Assembly (NCBI RefSeq): GCF_001584335.1
Contig: NZ_LSBB01000020.1
Coordinates: forward strand, 969,657 to 1,033,656
Direction of reading: 5' to 3'
From: Bacillus atrophaeus
GTDB taxonomy: Bacteria; Bacillota; Bacilli; Bacillales; Bacillaceae
Length of the DNA stretch: 64,000 nucleotides
Part shown: positions 9,357 to 17,511 of the stretch, in pieces
Layout: each line of letters opens with the position of its first letter
How positions within the stretch are numbered: position 1 is the first letter of the stretch
Notes under the pieces: model-generated
Databases searched by the model: none
The model's input: only the letters and a program-made list of their open reading frames with translations
What the model was told of the DNA's origin: nothing
Translations under genes and position numbers: made by a program

Positions 9357-9815
9357 CTAAAGCTCTTTTAACATTACTTTTTCACCATTAAAATCCAGTT
9401 CTCCATTATATTTAAAACCAAATTTATGATAGAGGCGCAAAGCATGGGTATTGTTCTCAAAAATGCTTAAGTAAATCCTTTTACATTTATATAATTCAGC
9501 AAGGTGCTGAATGAGAGCTTGAAGCATTATGCTTCCCAGCCCTTGCCCTTGAAAGCGTTCATCGATGAAAAATCGATCAAGCCACACTCTTCCTTCTTCA
9601 TTCTCTTCATCATACTCAGGAAACCAGCCGTACATTGCAAAGCCAACTAAGTTTCCTTCATAATACAGTCCGACTGGCTGATAGTAATGACATTCATCAG
9701 CTTCCTTTAAGCACTGCTCTGTTGATTCAATATATGATGTCTGACTTTTGTTGACATGAAGAGCCAGCATTGCAGCACGATTATCTTTTGTAACTGCTTT
9801 TATCTCGATACTCAT
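9357..9815 (-). CDS. bltD: Spermidine/spermine N-acetyltransferase, GNAT fold
   Basis: A 152-residue GNAT acetyltransferase very close to B. subtilis BltD, which acetylates spermidine and spermine with acetyl-CoA. The acetyl-CoA pocket motif RFQGQGLGSIMLQAL (residues about 87-101) and the late GNAT motif ENNTHALRLYHKFGF are intact. ATG 9815 has AAAAAAGGAG upstream. In strain 168 bltD is the second gene of blt-bltD, after the multidrug exporter Blt and under BltR control. Here blt is absent and bltD is directly divergent from bltR, with the BltR-type promoter (9955-9985) feeding it through a 140-base leader. It ends in its own terminator. Confidence 0.92.
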   Translation of the reverse strand: MSIEIKAVTKDNRAAMLALHVNKSQTSYIESTEQCLKEADECHYYQPVGLYYEGNLVGFAMYGWFPEYDEENEEGRVWLDRFFIDERFQGQGLGSIMLQALIQHLAELYKCKRIYLSIFENNTHALRLYHKFGFKYNGELDFNGEKVMLKEL

Positions 9816-9954
9816 ACAAAATACTCCTTTTTTTCTTATTCATATAAGAAAGAAATAATCTGAGTGGTTTAGAATCTTTCATCTTAACCGATATTGAAAC
9901 CATGTTTATCTATCCTTTTCATTGTTAATCAACCTTCTTTCAGGTACTATGAAC

Positions 9955-9985
9955 ATCATAAAGTATATGGTTGCCGTATAGTCAA
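9955..9985 (-). promoter_or_regulatory. MerR-type 19-bp-spacer promoter with BltR dyad
   Basis: On the minus strand, -35 TTGACT (9980-9985) and -10 TATGAT (9955-9960) are separated by 19 bases, the overlong spacing typical of MerR-activated promoters. Inside the spacer lies the near-perfect dyad TATACGG-CAA-CCATATA, the expected BltR operator. The -35 overlaps the bltR ribosome binding site, so a bound regulator could also affect bltR. This is the promoter that drives blt in strain 168; here it faces bltD. Confidence 0.8.
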
Positions 9986-9995
9986 GGAGGTTTTT

Positions 9996-10823
9996 ATGAG
10001 CGAAGATATCAAAAAATATTTCACCACAGGTGAGTTTGCGAAGCTCTGCCACGTAAAAAAACAAACCCTGTTTCATTATGACGAGATTGGCCTGTTTTCT
10101 CCCGAAATAAAAAAAGAGAACGGATACAGGTATTATTCCTATAATCAATTTGAGCTTTTTCAAGTCATTGGTTTGTTTAAAGAGGTGGGTGTTCCGTTAA
10201 AAAGAATAAAACAGCTTTTAAAGGGCAAAACACCAGAGGATATCGTTGCACTCCTAAAAGAAAAGTCTTTCGAAATTGAGAACAAAATCAAAAAGTTTAA
10301 ACATTTGCAAACGATTATACAGACGAAAGTGAAGTTAACGGAACAAGCACTGGAAACAGATTTTTCCTCAGTTTCTTTTCAGTATTTAGAAGAAGAAAAA
10401 TTCATGATAAGCCGAAATACATTAAACTTACCGGAACGAAAATACATTGCGGCAATTTCAGAACTTATCCGCTATGTTCAATTACATGAATTAGATGAGG
10501 GGTATCCGGTGGGCGGAATATTTGCGCGTGAACAAATTCTTAAAAAAGATTTCTATAATTACAGTCACTTTTATATAAAAGTACAAGAAGGAATAGAGAA
10601 GATAAACTATCATGTAAGGCCAAAAGGTCTGTACGCTGCCGGATACCAAAAAGGTGATGAAGCCGAAGATGCCTACCGCAGAATCATTCAATTTATTGAA
10701 AAAAATAGAATGCGGATGGGTGAATATGCATATGAGGAATACATGCTTGATGAGGTGGTGGTCGATGGATTAGAAAATCAAATCACAAAAATTCTCCTTC
10801 AAGTGAAAGAGGGCAGCGGATAA
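9996..10823 (+). CDS. bltR: MerR family multidrug-responsive activator
   Basis: A 275-residue transcription activator. The N-terminal MerR winged helix (TTGEFAKLCHVKKQTLFHYD, then GLFSPEIKKENGYRYYSYNQ) is followed by a coiled-coil dimerisation helix (residues about 85-120) and a C-terminal GyrI-like ligand-binding domain that in BltR/BmrR relatives senses cationic drugs. AAGGAGG at 9984-9990 selects ATG 9996; the upstream extension to 9894 crosses the divergent promoter and is rejected. Divergent to bltD. The exporter gene it normally controls is missing here, so its only visible target is bltD. Confidence 0.9.
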   Translation: MSEDIKKYFTTGEFAKLCHVKKQTLFHYDEIGLFSPEIKKENGYRYYSYNQFELFQVIGLFKEVGVPLKRIKQLLKGKTPEDIVALLKEKSFEIENKIKKFKHLQTIIQTKVKLTEQALETDFSSVSFQYLEEEKFMISRNTLNLPERKYIAAISELIRYVQLHELDEGYPVGGIFAREQILKKDFYNYSHFYIKVQEGIEKINYHVRPKGLYAAGYQKGDEAEDAYRRIIQFIEKNRMRMGEYAYEEYMLDEVVVDGLENQITKILLQVKEGSG

Positions 10824-11117
10824 CAGAATGAAGTAGGAGTTATGCACTTACAACAGGTGATTGTGTTTTTTGGGTGGAGTTAAACGAACGTGGCACCAAT
10901 GACATGTTCGTTAAGCTATCCATACCTAATAGATAAGAGAACAGATTTATTTTCGCGTTTCGCTTTTTAAATAATTCTTTCTCCCAACTGAAAATTGGAC
11001 CTGAAAGCTTTACAGATTACTAAAAAAGCTCATAATATAAAGAAGATATATAGGTTGATTTACTTAAATTATGATAAAGCATTTATTTATGCTTTAGATA
11101 TGTAAGAATATTTTGAT
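10824..11117. other. Intergenic region
   Basis: AT-rich, with stops in all frames. I see no gene, hairpin or clear promoter apart from unremarkable TATA-like boxes before the MaoC-like gene. Confidence 0.4.
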
Positions 11118-11130
11118 AAGGGGTGTACAT

Positions 11131-11556
11131 ATGAAGTTAGACGAGTTTGCGATTGGGCAGGTATTTCATACAAAATCTTTTAAATTAACCAAAGAGAATA
11201 TAATGGGATTTGCGGAAGAGTTTGACCCTCAATACATGCATTTGGATGAAGAGAAAGCGAAGGAGGGTAGATTTAATGGAATTATCGCTTCTGGAATACA
11301 TACTATAGCAATCTCTTTTAAGCTCTGGATTGAAGAAGGTTTTTATGGTGACGATATTATTGCTGGAACAGAAATGAATAATTTTAAATTCATAAAACCC
11401 GTGTATCCAGATGATGAACTGCATACAATTGTTGAGGTTCTTGATAAACAGCCACGGAAAATTGACACGGGGATACTCACTGTATTGTTATCTACTTATA
11501 ATCATAAAGAAGAACAAGTATTTGAAGGTGAGTTATCAGTATTGATTAAGCAATGA
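11131..11556 (+). CDS. ydeM: MaoC-like hot-dog dehydratase (YdeM-like)
   Basis: A 141-residue single hot-dog protein of the MaoC dehydratase family, expected to hydrate or dehydrate an enoyl-CoA-type substrate as a dimer. The hydratase motif is seen as FDPQYMHLDEEKAKEGRFNG IIASG (residues about 29-52), with Asp and His in the catalytic positions and the conserved F.G.IASG loop. The later PVYPDDEL segment is also family-typical. AAGGGGTG at 11118-11125 supports ATG 11131 over the ATG at 11113. Length and sequence recall B. subtilis YdeM. Single-gene unit with its own terminator. Confidence 0.75.
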   Translation: MKLDEFAIGQVFHTKSFKLTKENIMGFAEEFDPQYMHLDEEKAKEGRFNGIIASGIHTIAISFKLWIEEGFYGDDIIAGTEMNNFKFIKPVYPDDELHTIVEVLDKQPRKIDTGILTVLLSTYNHKEEQVFEGELSVLIKQ

Positions 11557-11596
11557 AGATAATGATGTAACACTTAAGGATACTTTACTTATAGAG

Positions 11597-11630
11597 CTAG
11601 CTGCCAATTTGGCAGCTAGTCTTTATTTAG
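11597..11630 (+). terminator. Rho-independent terminator
   Basis: Perfect stem CTAGCTGCC-AATTT-GGCAGCTAG followed by TCTTTATTT, 40 bases after the MaoC-like gene. Confidence 0.8.
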
Positions 11631-11698
11631 TTATAAAAGGTAATGCCAGTTTGAATTTTAAAGAAGGCACCCCAGCTCAATTTTTTCAGTGGGGATAC

Positions 11699-11953
11699 CT
11701 ATAGATTCCTCTCTAACAATATTTCGATTTGTTCTTCCATAACATGGGGAGGATAAGGCATTTCATTCTTAAACCACCATTCCACTACTTGTACGTAAGC
11801 CGCTTCAAAAAAACTGAAGAATAACATCTTCAATTTTTCTTCTGTTGTTATATTGCATTCATTCTTAATATCTTCGATGACAAACTCAAGGAACCGTCTA
11901 AGAAAGAAAGGGGCTTCTACTGAATCATTTTTAAAGATATTAAAGATGAATTA
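11699..11953 (-). pseudogene. C-terminal remnant of a TetR family regulator
   Basis: The minus strand is open for about 84 codons ending at TAG 11699-11701 and reads APFFLRRFLEFVIEDIKNEC, then FEAAYVQVVEWWFKNEMPYP and MEEQIEILLERNL. The WW..(N/G).MP.PP..M...I..LL ending is that of TetR ligand-binding domains. The N-terminal helix-turn-helix is absent: the frame is interrupted near 11953 and no start or ribosome site exists. Between it and 12167 lies another stop-ridden scrap (plus strand, about 11998-12118, GLSLINERGCLVEKYRIEIE). The adjacent DNA cannot supply the missing half. Confidence 0.7.
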
Positions 11954-12167
11954 GCCAGATACAAATTCCTCATATAACAGCAGGAGGATGATAAGTGAGA
12001 TACGGTGATGTTTACTATTTTAAATGAAAGGATGTCGGACTTTCTCTTATTAACGAACGGGGGTGTTTAGTGGAAAAATACAGGATTGAAATAGAAAAGA
12101 ACACTAACTCGAGTAGATAGTGCTCTTTTAATGCTTGCCAACCATTGAATAAAAGTGATGTGTTTTC

Positions 12168-12713
12168 TTATTTCCAGGCGGATAAATATTTCTTTTGATA
12201 TTTGCTGTCTTCCTCGGACTCAATCAATTCCATTGCTATTTTCTTAATGTGCTCATCCTTGAGTTCATCGTATAATTTTCTCAAACCAACAATCAAATCA
12301 TAGCGAATCAAGGTATAATGTTTTTCGTTCATTCCATTTTTGAAGCGATCAATAATATGAGTGAGCACCATTTCTCTTTGTTCTGGTCCAGCTAAGCCTA
12401 CCTTCCAAATTGATTGTAAACTATGCCGAGCAGTTACAAATTTCGAATCTTTGGTCACTTCCCATAACGCTGGAAAGTCGCAAAGCATCCGTTTATCGGG
12501 ATCACTGATTGCTAAACCAGCAAGAAACTGTGCAGCTCTCGCTCTCCTATGAGTATCGGGATCGGTTAACCATTCTAATAATTGATCCCAAACTTCATAA
12601 GCCCAGTCTACTTTTCCTTTAGTGGCATTAATAATATTCTGAAAGGCTTCTATTTGCAGGCTTTTATCCTTTGCTTCTAGATTTTTAAAATAAGTTTTAA
12701 TTATACTGTCCAT
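12168..12713 (-). CDS. HEAT-repeat-like hypothetical protein
   Basis: A 181-residue cytoplasmic protein made of paired helices resembling HEAT/ARM repeats (for example VDWAYEVWDQLLEWLTDPDT, then RRARAAQFLAGLAISDPDKR, and REMVLTHIIDRF). Related short HEAT-like proteins occur in many Bacilli without known function; a scaffold or DNA-damage role is possible but not shown. AAGGTGG lies just before ATG 12713. It is transcribed towards the TetR remnant, and no good terminator is visible after it. It has no operon partner. Confidence 0.7.
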   Translation of the reverse strand: MDSIIKTYFKNLEAKDKSLQIEAFQNIINATKGKVDWAYEVWDQLLEWLTDPDTHRRARAAQFLAGLAISDPDKRMLCDFPALWEVTKDSKFVTARHSLQSIWKVGLAGPEQREMVLTHIIDRFKNGMNEKHYTLIRYDLIVGLRKLYDELKDEHIKKIAMELIESEEDSKYQKKYLSAWK

Positions 12714-12872
12714 TGGACCACCTTAAAGTGATTAGTTGTTTTGATTATACCCTTTTCATTAGGGATCTTCCAAGAAATATTATTCCTGATAAATGAATGA
12801 TTCGGTCTCAACTTTTTTTCAGAGCTATACATAATGGTTATGTTCAATATGTTGTATGTGTTGCCATTGTAC

Positions 12873-13547
12873 TTAATGGGATTCGATTAGCTCAGGCGAA
12901 TTGTTCTTAGGTGAGTTAACAAGTGGAGACACCTGGTATGCTTCCATGTCATCAGCATCATAGGGAAGAAGCAAGCTTTGAAGATAAGCAGCATCAGTAT
13001 TCTGAGGATTCAACCATGCTGTCTGATTGTCGTGAGGGAGAATAACCGGCATCCGATCATGAATGTCTTCCATTAATTCGTTAGGCTTAGTTGTAATGAT
13101 TGTGCAGCTGTATATAGGATTGCCTTGTGGTGAATTCCACTTTTCATACAAACCGGCGAAGGCAAAAAGATTGGTTGATTTAAGCTTAATGCGCATGGGG
13201 ATTTTAGTCTTTGGGTCAAGACGTTTCCATTCGTAAAAGCTGTCGGCCGGTATGATGCAACGGTTGCTAATGAGCGGTTTTCTAAAGCTCGATTTCTCAG
13301 CGAGCGTTTCAGCACGAGCATTAATCATCTTATAGCCGATTTTCTCATCTTTAGCCCAAGGAGGAATTAGACCCCAACGAAGCTTTCCGAGACGATTACT
13401 GGAACCGTCATTGATAATTGTAAGTATGTTTTGTGAAGGAGCGACATTGTAACTTGGATCATATTCATCTTCAGGCAAGAATTGATCTATATCAAATTGT
13501 TCGAGTATATCATCAAACTCAGAGAATAACGTAAATCTGCCACACAT
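12873..13547 (-). CDS. yoaM: SRAP domain abasic-site processing protein (YoaM-like)
   Basis: A 224-residue SRAP (HMCES/YedK) protein that covalently traps abasic sites in single-stranded DNA. After removal of Met1 the catalytic Cys2 (MCGRFTLF) forms the thiazolidine link. Asn at NVAPSQ, Glu at SFYEWKR (CIIPADSFYEWK) and His at DRMPVIL(P) neighbour HDRMP complete the known active site. ATG 13547 is preferred to 13556 because it places Cys at position 2 and gives AAAGGA (13556-13561) an eight-base spacing. B. subtilis has YoaM and prophage YoqW in this family; the neighbourhood favours YoaM. Confidence 0.85.
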   Translation of the reverse strand: MCGRFTLFSEFDDILEQFDIDQFLPEDEYDPSYNVAPSQNILTIINDGSSNRLGKLRWGLIPPWAKDEKIGYKMINARAETLAEKSSFRKPLISNRCIIPADSFYEWKRLDPKTKIPMRIKLKSTNLFAFAGLYEKWNSPQGNPIYSCTIITTKPNELMEDIHDRMPVILPHDNQTAWLNPQNTDAAYLQSLLLPYDADDMEAYQVSPLVNSPKNNSPELIESH

Positions 13548-13618
13548 GTTCATCATCCTTTAGTGTTTTTGAATATTGTACAGGCTAGAAACATGAAAAT
13601 CAAAAGAGGAGGAATGTG

Positions 13619-13729
13619 ATGCAGCAAGCAGCGATTCAACTTAAAGAAATCGAGGTATTGATAGGCGGAAGCCGCATAAACATTGACAACAAAAGAGTAC
13701 CTATTTTAGATAAAAAAGTCTCCTTCTAA
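13619..13729 (+). CDS. Small ORF, 36 residues
   Basis: ATG 13619 is preceded by AGAGGAGGA (13605-13613), a near-ideal ribosome site, and encodes 36 residues starting MQQAAIQLKEIEVLIGGSRI, ending LDKKVSF. It is divergent from yoaM. There is no signal or membrane segment. The stop lies inside the hairpin that ends the lactamase transcript. Whether it is expressed is unknown; the Shine-Dalgarno is the main support. Confidence 0.4.
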   Translation: MQQAAIQLKEIEVLIGGSRINIDNKRVPILDKKVSF

Positions 13730-13750
13730 GTTTGTGTTAAGAAGGAGATC
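13712..13750 (-). terminator. Terminator of the metallo-beta-lactamase gene
   Basis: On the minus strand TCTCCTTCTTAA and TTAGAAGGAGA pair, and the stem is followed by CTTTTTTATC. It lies about 100 bases after the lactamase stop. Confidence 0.7.
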
Positions 13751-13847
13751 TCGGTATTACTCATCGAGAGGATCTTTAATATCTCTAGCCATTTAGGAAC
13801 AAATGAAACACCAATTTCTTTTAAAACATAAGTTAAGATAGTTTCGT

Positions 13848-14654
13848 TTAGCTTTTATTATGGGTATGTTGTTTGATCAGATCAATTGTGTGGAAGAGTA
13901 AGCTCTCATCTCCCCAGTTTCCATGTCCGGGTACAACTGTTTTTACATCTGGATATTTTTCGATTACCTTTTTAACGGACTCATCCCACTGTTCTACATT
14001 TGCATCAGAAAGATTTCCAAGGTCTTTTGCATCTAATGATTTGATGAAGCATCCGCCGAATAATAAATTATATTGGGGAAGCCAAACAGTGATATTATCA
14101 CTCGAATGACCTTCTCCAGGATAAAAGGCCTCAATTACTGTGTTGCCTACTTTTATCACTGGCTTTACATCGAGTGTCGGGCTGGGTGAAGGATATCCAT
14201 ATTCTTTAGCTAGTTTTGCTGTCAAAAGTGTACTGCGTACATCAATTCCCTGATTCAGTAACGCCCGAATACCTGAAATGCTGTCATCATGCGCATGAGT
14301 AATCAACGCGAGAACAACTTTTTTCTTAAAATGTTTTTTGATCATCTTTAATAACTCTTCAGTTTTTTGGTCATTCCCCCAAGCCGTATCAATCAGGACT
14401 ATTCCTTTGGAAGTAGCAACGATTAACCCATTATGGTCATAGGTAGTACCATTCCAATCATTATATGACGTATGTGCCCATACTTTGTCATCCAATTTCG
14501 TTAAAACAATCGTCTTATCTGGATTGGTAATCTGAGTGGGAGGTGATTTTTTAGATTGAGCAATCATTTGATCATTAAACGATGTCATAAAAACGGATAA
14601 TGTTAGTAACAAACTAAACACAACTTTTCCTATCCATCCCTTACTGATTTTCAA
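13848..14654 (-). CDS. Subclass B1-type metallo-beta-lactamase, secreted
   Basis: A 268-residue zinc hydrolase with an N-terminal signal peptide (hydrophobic residues 9-24). All B1 ligands are present: His120, His122 and Asp124 in HAHDD, His183 in GEGHSSDN, Cys202 in GGCFIKS and His244 in VPGHG. The substrate-binding Lys205 and Asn214 also match. The class hydrolyses most beta-lactams, including carbapenems; activity here is inferred, not shown. The usual HAHAD is HAHDD. TTG 14654 is the start, with AAAGGTGAG upstream. The gene is isolated and ends in its own terminator. No linked regulator is seen. Confidence 0.88.
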   Translation of the reverse strand: MKISKGWIGKVVFSLLLTLSVFMTSFNDQMIAQSKKSPPTQITNPDKTIVLTKLDDKVWAHTSYNDWNGTTYDHNGLIVATSKGIVLIDTAWGNDQKTEELLKMIKKHFKKKVVLALITHAHDDSISGIRALLNQGIDVRSTLLTAKLAKEYGYPSPSPTLDVKPVIKVGNTVIEAFYPGEGHSSDNITVWLPQYNLLFGGCFIKSLDAKDLGNLSDANVEQWDESVKKVIEKYPDVKTVVPGHGNWGDESLLFHTIDLIKQHTHNKS

Positions 14655-15039
14655 ATGAATCTCACCTTTCTAAATTGGATTTCAACAAAAAAGGTTCGTT
14701 ATATGTATAAAACATATTAGACATTACAGAATTAAATCCTTTTTACACGCTAACCAATACAAAAGTTTTATCAGGGAAGGATATCTTTATTCTGGTGATA
14801 TTGGAGGAGCAATCTATAGTTTAACTTGTACAGATGGTTTTTAAAGTAGAAAAGAATGAACAATGAATTGGTTCAAGGTAAGTCCTATCATGGCAGCTCA
14901 TGAGCGTTGCTTAAATTATTTGCGAGGAGAGCTGAAACTCGCGTTCCGGAAAAAGTGGATATGGGCTTGGTTGGACTGCGGTTATGTTGTTTTCGAATCT
15001 GAAAAACTGAGAGTATATCTTTATCGACAATTGCCTTTT
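14655..15039. other. Intergenic region with a coding scrap
   Basis: A plus-strand open stretch without a start at about 14748-14843 reads NQYKSFIREGYLYSGDIGGA and ends LTCTDGF at TAA 14843; it looks like the tail of a lost gene. A 78-codon frame at 14863-15099 has no ribosome site and runs across the LytTR operator and promoter below, so I do not call it. The lactamase promoter must lie near 14660-14740. Confidence 0.35.
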
Positions 15040-15040
15040 G

Positions 15041-15109
15041 ACCAGTTATCGTGTAAAAATGACCGATTATCGAAAATCCATTTACAATATGTTTCATAAT
15101 TTATATATT
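15041..15109 (+). promoter_or_regulatory. LytTR-type direct repeat and sigma-A promoter
   Basis: Two copies of ACC(A/G)(G/A)TTATCG lie at 15041-15051 and 15062-15072, start-to-start 21 bases, i.e. two helical turns, as in LytTR operators. Ten bases on come -35 TTTACA (15081-15086), a 17-base spacer and -10 TATATT (15104-15109). The layout is that of an activator-controlled promoter and predicts autoregulation by the LytTR protein encoded next. Confidence 0.65.
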
Positions 15110-15136
15110 TAGGTCGAGTGAAGGAGATGTGATGAT

Positions 15137-15577
15137 GTGAAAGTTGAAGTGTCGATTGATCCATCTTATAAAGAGCCGAAAATCATCATTCAAACTGACA
15201 GAATGACAGATGAGATATCTGATATTTTGAAGCGGCTTTCGGAAACCTATATGGATTCATTAGCTGTTTTTTCAGATAGAGGTGTTGAAATTGTCGATTG
15301 TAAAGATATCGTCCGAATCTATGCGGCCAAACAGAAGGTTTTTGTACAAACTGGAGCTGGTATCTTTACCGTTCGCTCTAGGTTATATGAACTGGAAGAG
15401 AAACTGGAACGTCAATTTTTCGTTCGTATTTCAAATTCAGAGATCGTGAACATGAAAATGATTAAGAATATGGATATTAGTATGACGGGAACAATCGGCG
15501 TGTTATTAAAAGGGGATATCAAAACGTATGCTTCCCGGCGTTACGTTTCAAAAATTAAGAAACAGTTGGGAATATGA
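15137..15577 (+). CDS. LytTR-domain transcription regulator
   Basis: A 146-residue stand-alone LytTR DNA-binding protein with no receiver domain. The LytTR fold covers about residues 45-146 (IVDCKDIVRIYAAKQKVFVQ, then FFVRISNSEIVNMKMIKNMD, and the RRYVSKIKKQLG end). GTG 15137 follows AAGGAG at 15121-15126. It is first in a four-gene operon: the DUF3021 membrane protein starts 12 bases on, then an ABC ATPase and an ABC permease. LytTR regulators paired with small membrane inhibitors form the LytTR regulatory systems described in streptococci; by analogy the next gene may restrain this one. The target repeats lie just upstream. Confidence 0.88.
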   Translation: MKVEVSIDPSYKEPKIIIQTDRMTDEISDILKRLSETYMDSLAVFSDRGVEIVDCKDIVRIYAAKQKVFVQTGAGIFTVRSRLYELEEKLERQFFVRISNSEIVNMKMIKNMDISMTGTIGVLLKGDIKTYASRRYVSKIKKQLGI

Positions 15578-15589
15578 GGTGAAAACAAC

Positions 15590-16060
15590 GTGAAAAGCTT
15601 AATTAGCCGAATTGTTGGTGGTTTTATCATCGGTGTGATGATCGGACAAATCGTACAAATCATTATTTCATTCAAATTAGAACAAAGAGAATATATGCCG
15701 GTTGTGGATCATTTTCGCTCTTTCTTTGTTAGTGAGACGGCAGCTGTCATCGTGCAAATACTTTTAACAGGCATTATTGGTGTTACATTCGCTACAAGTT
15801 CGCTCGTATTTGAGAAAGCGAAGTGGAGTCTGCTGAAACAGTACATCGTTCACTTTTGTATAACAGCACTAGTATGGATACCGATTGCGACGCTGCTTTG
15901 GATGCCAAAAACGTCTATGAGTACACTGATTTTCTTCATTAGTTTTTTAAGTACGTATGTTGTCACATGGGTTATTCAATATATGATTTCAAAAAATGAT
16001 ATTAAGAAAATAAATGCTGCGATTCGTTCAAACCAATTAGAAGAGAGAGATGATGAATAA
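15590..16060 (+). CDS. DUF3021 four-helix membrane protein
   Basis: A 156-residue protein with four hydrophobic segments (about residues 5-27, 52-72, 85-105 and 112-132) and a charged C-terminal tail (KINAAIRSNQLEERDDE). It matches the DUF3021 family, which is nearly always encoded next to a LytTR regulator and has been proposed to hold the regulator at the membrane until a signal arrives. GTG 15590 has GAGGTG just upstream that overlaps the end of the LytTR gene, implying translational coupling. The stop abuts the ATG of the ABC ATPase. Confidence 0.8.
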   Translation: MKSLISRIVGGFIIGVMIGQIVQIIISFKLEQREYMPVVDHFRSFFVSETAAVIVQILLTGIIGVTFATSSLVFEKAKWSLLKQYIVHFCITALVWIPIATLLWMPKTSMSTLIFFISFLSTYVVTWVIQYMISKNDIKKINAAIRSNQLEERDDE

Positions 16061-16786
16061 ATGGCTATTGAAATTAAAAATCTAACGAAAAAATTTAAAG
16101 AACGCAAAGCAGTCGACAATCTTTCTCTGACGATTGAGAAGGGAGAGTTTTTTGCACTTTTAGGGCAAAATGCCGCCGGGAAAACCACAACGATCAAAAT
16201 GCTTAGTTGTTTAAGTACACCGACAAGCGGAGATGCATTGATGTTAAATGATAGTATTGTCAAAAATCCAGAGGCAGTTAAACAAAAAATAAACATTTCT
16301 CCGCAAGAAACCGCGGTCGCTCCAAATCTTTCTGTGAAGGAAAACTTAGAATTTATTGCGAGTATTTATGGCAGCAAAAAGCAAGAGGCTGAACAAAAAG
16401 CTGTGGAGATGATGACAAAGTTTGGACTGTTGGAGCGAGCAAAAAATAAAACAAAAACATTATCAGGCGGGTTGCAGCGCCGGCTCAGTATTGCGATGGC
16501 ACTCATTTCAAATCCCCAAATCATCTTTCTAGATGAGCCGACTCTAGGACTTGATGTTCGGGCCAGACGTGATTTATGGAAGGTTTTACTTGAATTAAAG
16601 GGTAAAATCACGATTGTTTTAACGACCCATTATTTAGAAGAAGTAGAAGCGCTTGCTGATCGCGTCGGCATTATACATGGCGGTAAATTGCATGCACTTG
16701 GAACGATTGATGAGTTAAAAGAAAAAACGGGACACTCTTCTTTAGAAGATATCTTCCTTACCCTAACTGAAGAGGAGGTAACCTAA
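16061..16786 (+). CDS. ABC exporter ATP-binding protein
   Basis: A 241-residue ATPase of the DrrA/CcmA-like exporter class. Walker A is GQNAAGKTTT (residues 35-44; the third Gly of the usual GPNGAGKT is Ala, still a permitted variant). The Q-loop (ISPQETAVAP), signature LSGGLQRRLS, Walker B IIFLDEPTLGLD and the switch His in TTHYLEE are all present. It follows the DUF3021 gene directly and its stop overlaps the permease start by one base, so the pair is made together. The probable role is export of an antimicrobial peptide or lipid-like compound; the substrate is unknown. Confidence 0.9.
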   Translation: MAIEIKNLTKKFKERKAVDNLSLTIEKGEFFALLGQNAAGKTTTIKMLSCLSTPTSGDALMLNDSIVKNPEAVKQKINISPQETAVAPNLSVKENLEFIASIYGSKKQEAEQKAVEMMTKFGLLERAKNKTKTLSGGLQRRLSIAMALISNPQIIFLDEPTLGLDVRARRDLWKVLLELKGKITIVLTTHYLEEVEALADRVGIIHGGKLHALGTIDELKEKTGHSSLEDIFLTLTEEEVT

Positions 16787-17511
16787 TGAGATATTTAGCA
16801 TTTGCTTCACGTAATTGTAAGCAGATGTTTCGAGATCCTCTGACACTCCTATTTGGGATTGCTCTCCCGATTATTGTTATGTATCTTTTTTCAATCATGC
16901 AAAAAAATATGCCTTTTGATCTTTATAGTATAGAAAACTTAACGCCAGGCGTAATCGTTTTCAGTTTTTCTTTCATTACGTTATTTTCAGGGATGCTGAT
17001 TGGAAAAGATAAAAGCAGTTCGTTTTTAATGCGGATTTTTGCTTCACCAATGTCTGCGTCTGATTATATTATTGGATATACTCTCCCGCTATTGCCGGTT
17101 GCGATTCTTCAAATTGTCATTTGTTTTATCTCTGCATTTTTCTTAGACTTATCTTTTAATATGAACGTGCTCGGTGCCATGATTTTGCTCATTATCATTG
17201 CAATGCTTTATATTGGATTCGGTCTACTGCTTGGCACGTACTTTACGGATAAGCAGGTTGGTGGGATTTTTGCGATCTTCGTCAACCTTACAACATGGCT
17301 AAGCGGCACTTGGTTTGAGCTGGATATGGTTGGCGGTGCATTTAAAACGATCGGTTATGTATTGCCATTTGCTCATGCCGTTGATGCTGCACGATTTGCT
17401 TTATCTGGTGAGTATGCTGATCTCGTCATGCCTTTATTATGGGTAGTTGGCTATACGGTCATTATCTTTGTTATTGCAGTATTGGGTTTTAAGAAGAAAA
17501 TGAAAAGCTAG
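16786..17511 (+). CDS. ABC-2 type exporter permease
   Basis: A 241-residue membrane protein with six hydrophobic segments, of the ABC-2 permease family (DrrB/YhfI-like). The cytosolic N-terminus carries RNCKQMFRDPLTLLFGIALP, the usual coupling helix and first segment, and the C-terminal half has the LPFAHAVDAARFALSG motif typical of the family. GAGGAGGT at 16772-16779 provides the ribosome site, and the ATG overlaps the ATPase stop. It is the last gene of the LytTR operon and is followed by a strong terminator at 17837. Confidence 0.88.
   Translation: MRYLAFASRNCKQMFRDPLTLLFGIALPIIVMYLFSIMQKNMPFDLYSIENLTPGVIVFSFSFITLFSGMLIGKDKSSSFLMRIFASPMSASDYIIGYTLPLLPVAILQIVICFISAFFLDLSFNMNVLGAMILLIIIAMLYIGFGLLLGTYFTDKQVGGIFAIFVNLTTWLSGTWFELDMVGGAFKTIGYVLPFAHAVDAARFALSGEYADLVMPLLWVVGYTVIIFVIAVLGFKKKMKS

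Noticed and set aside
14863..15099. 78-codon plus-strand frame before the LytTR gene
   Set aside because: No ribosome site, and it runs through the direct repeats and promoter of the LytTR operon.
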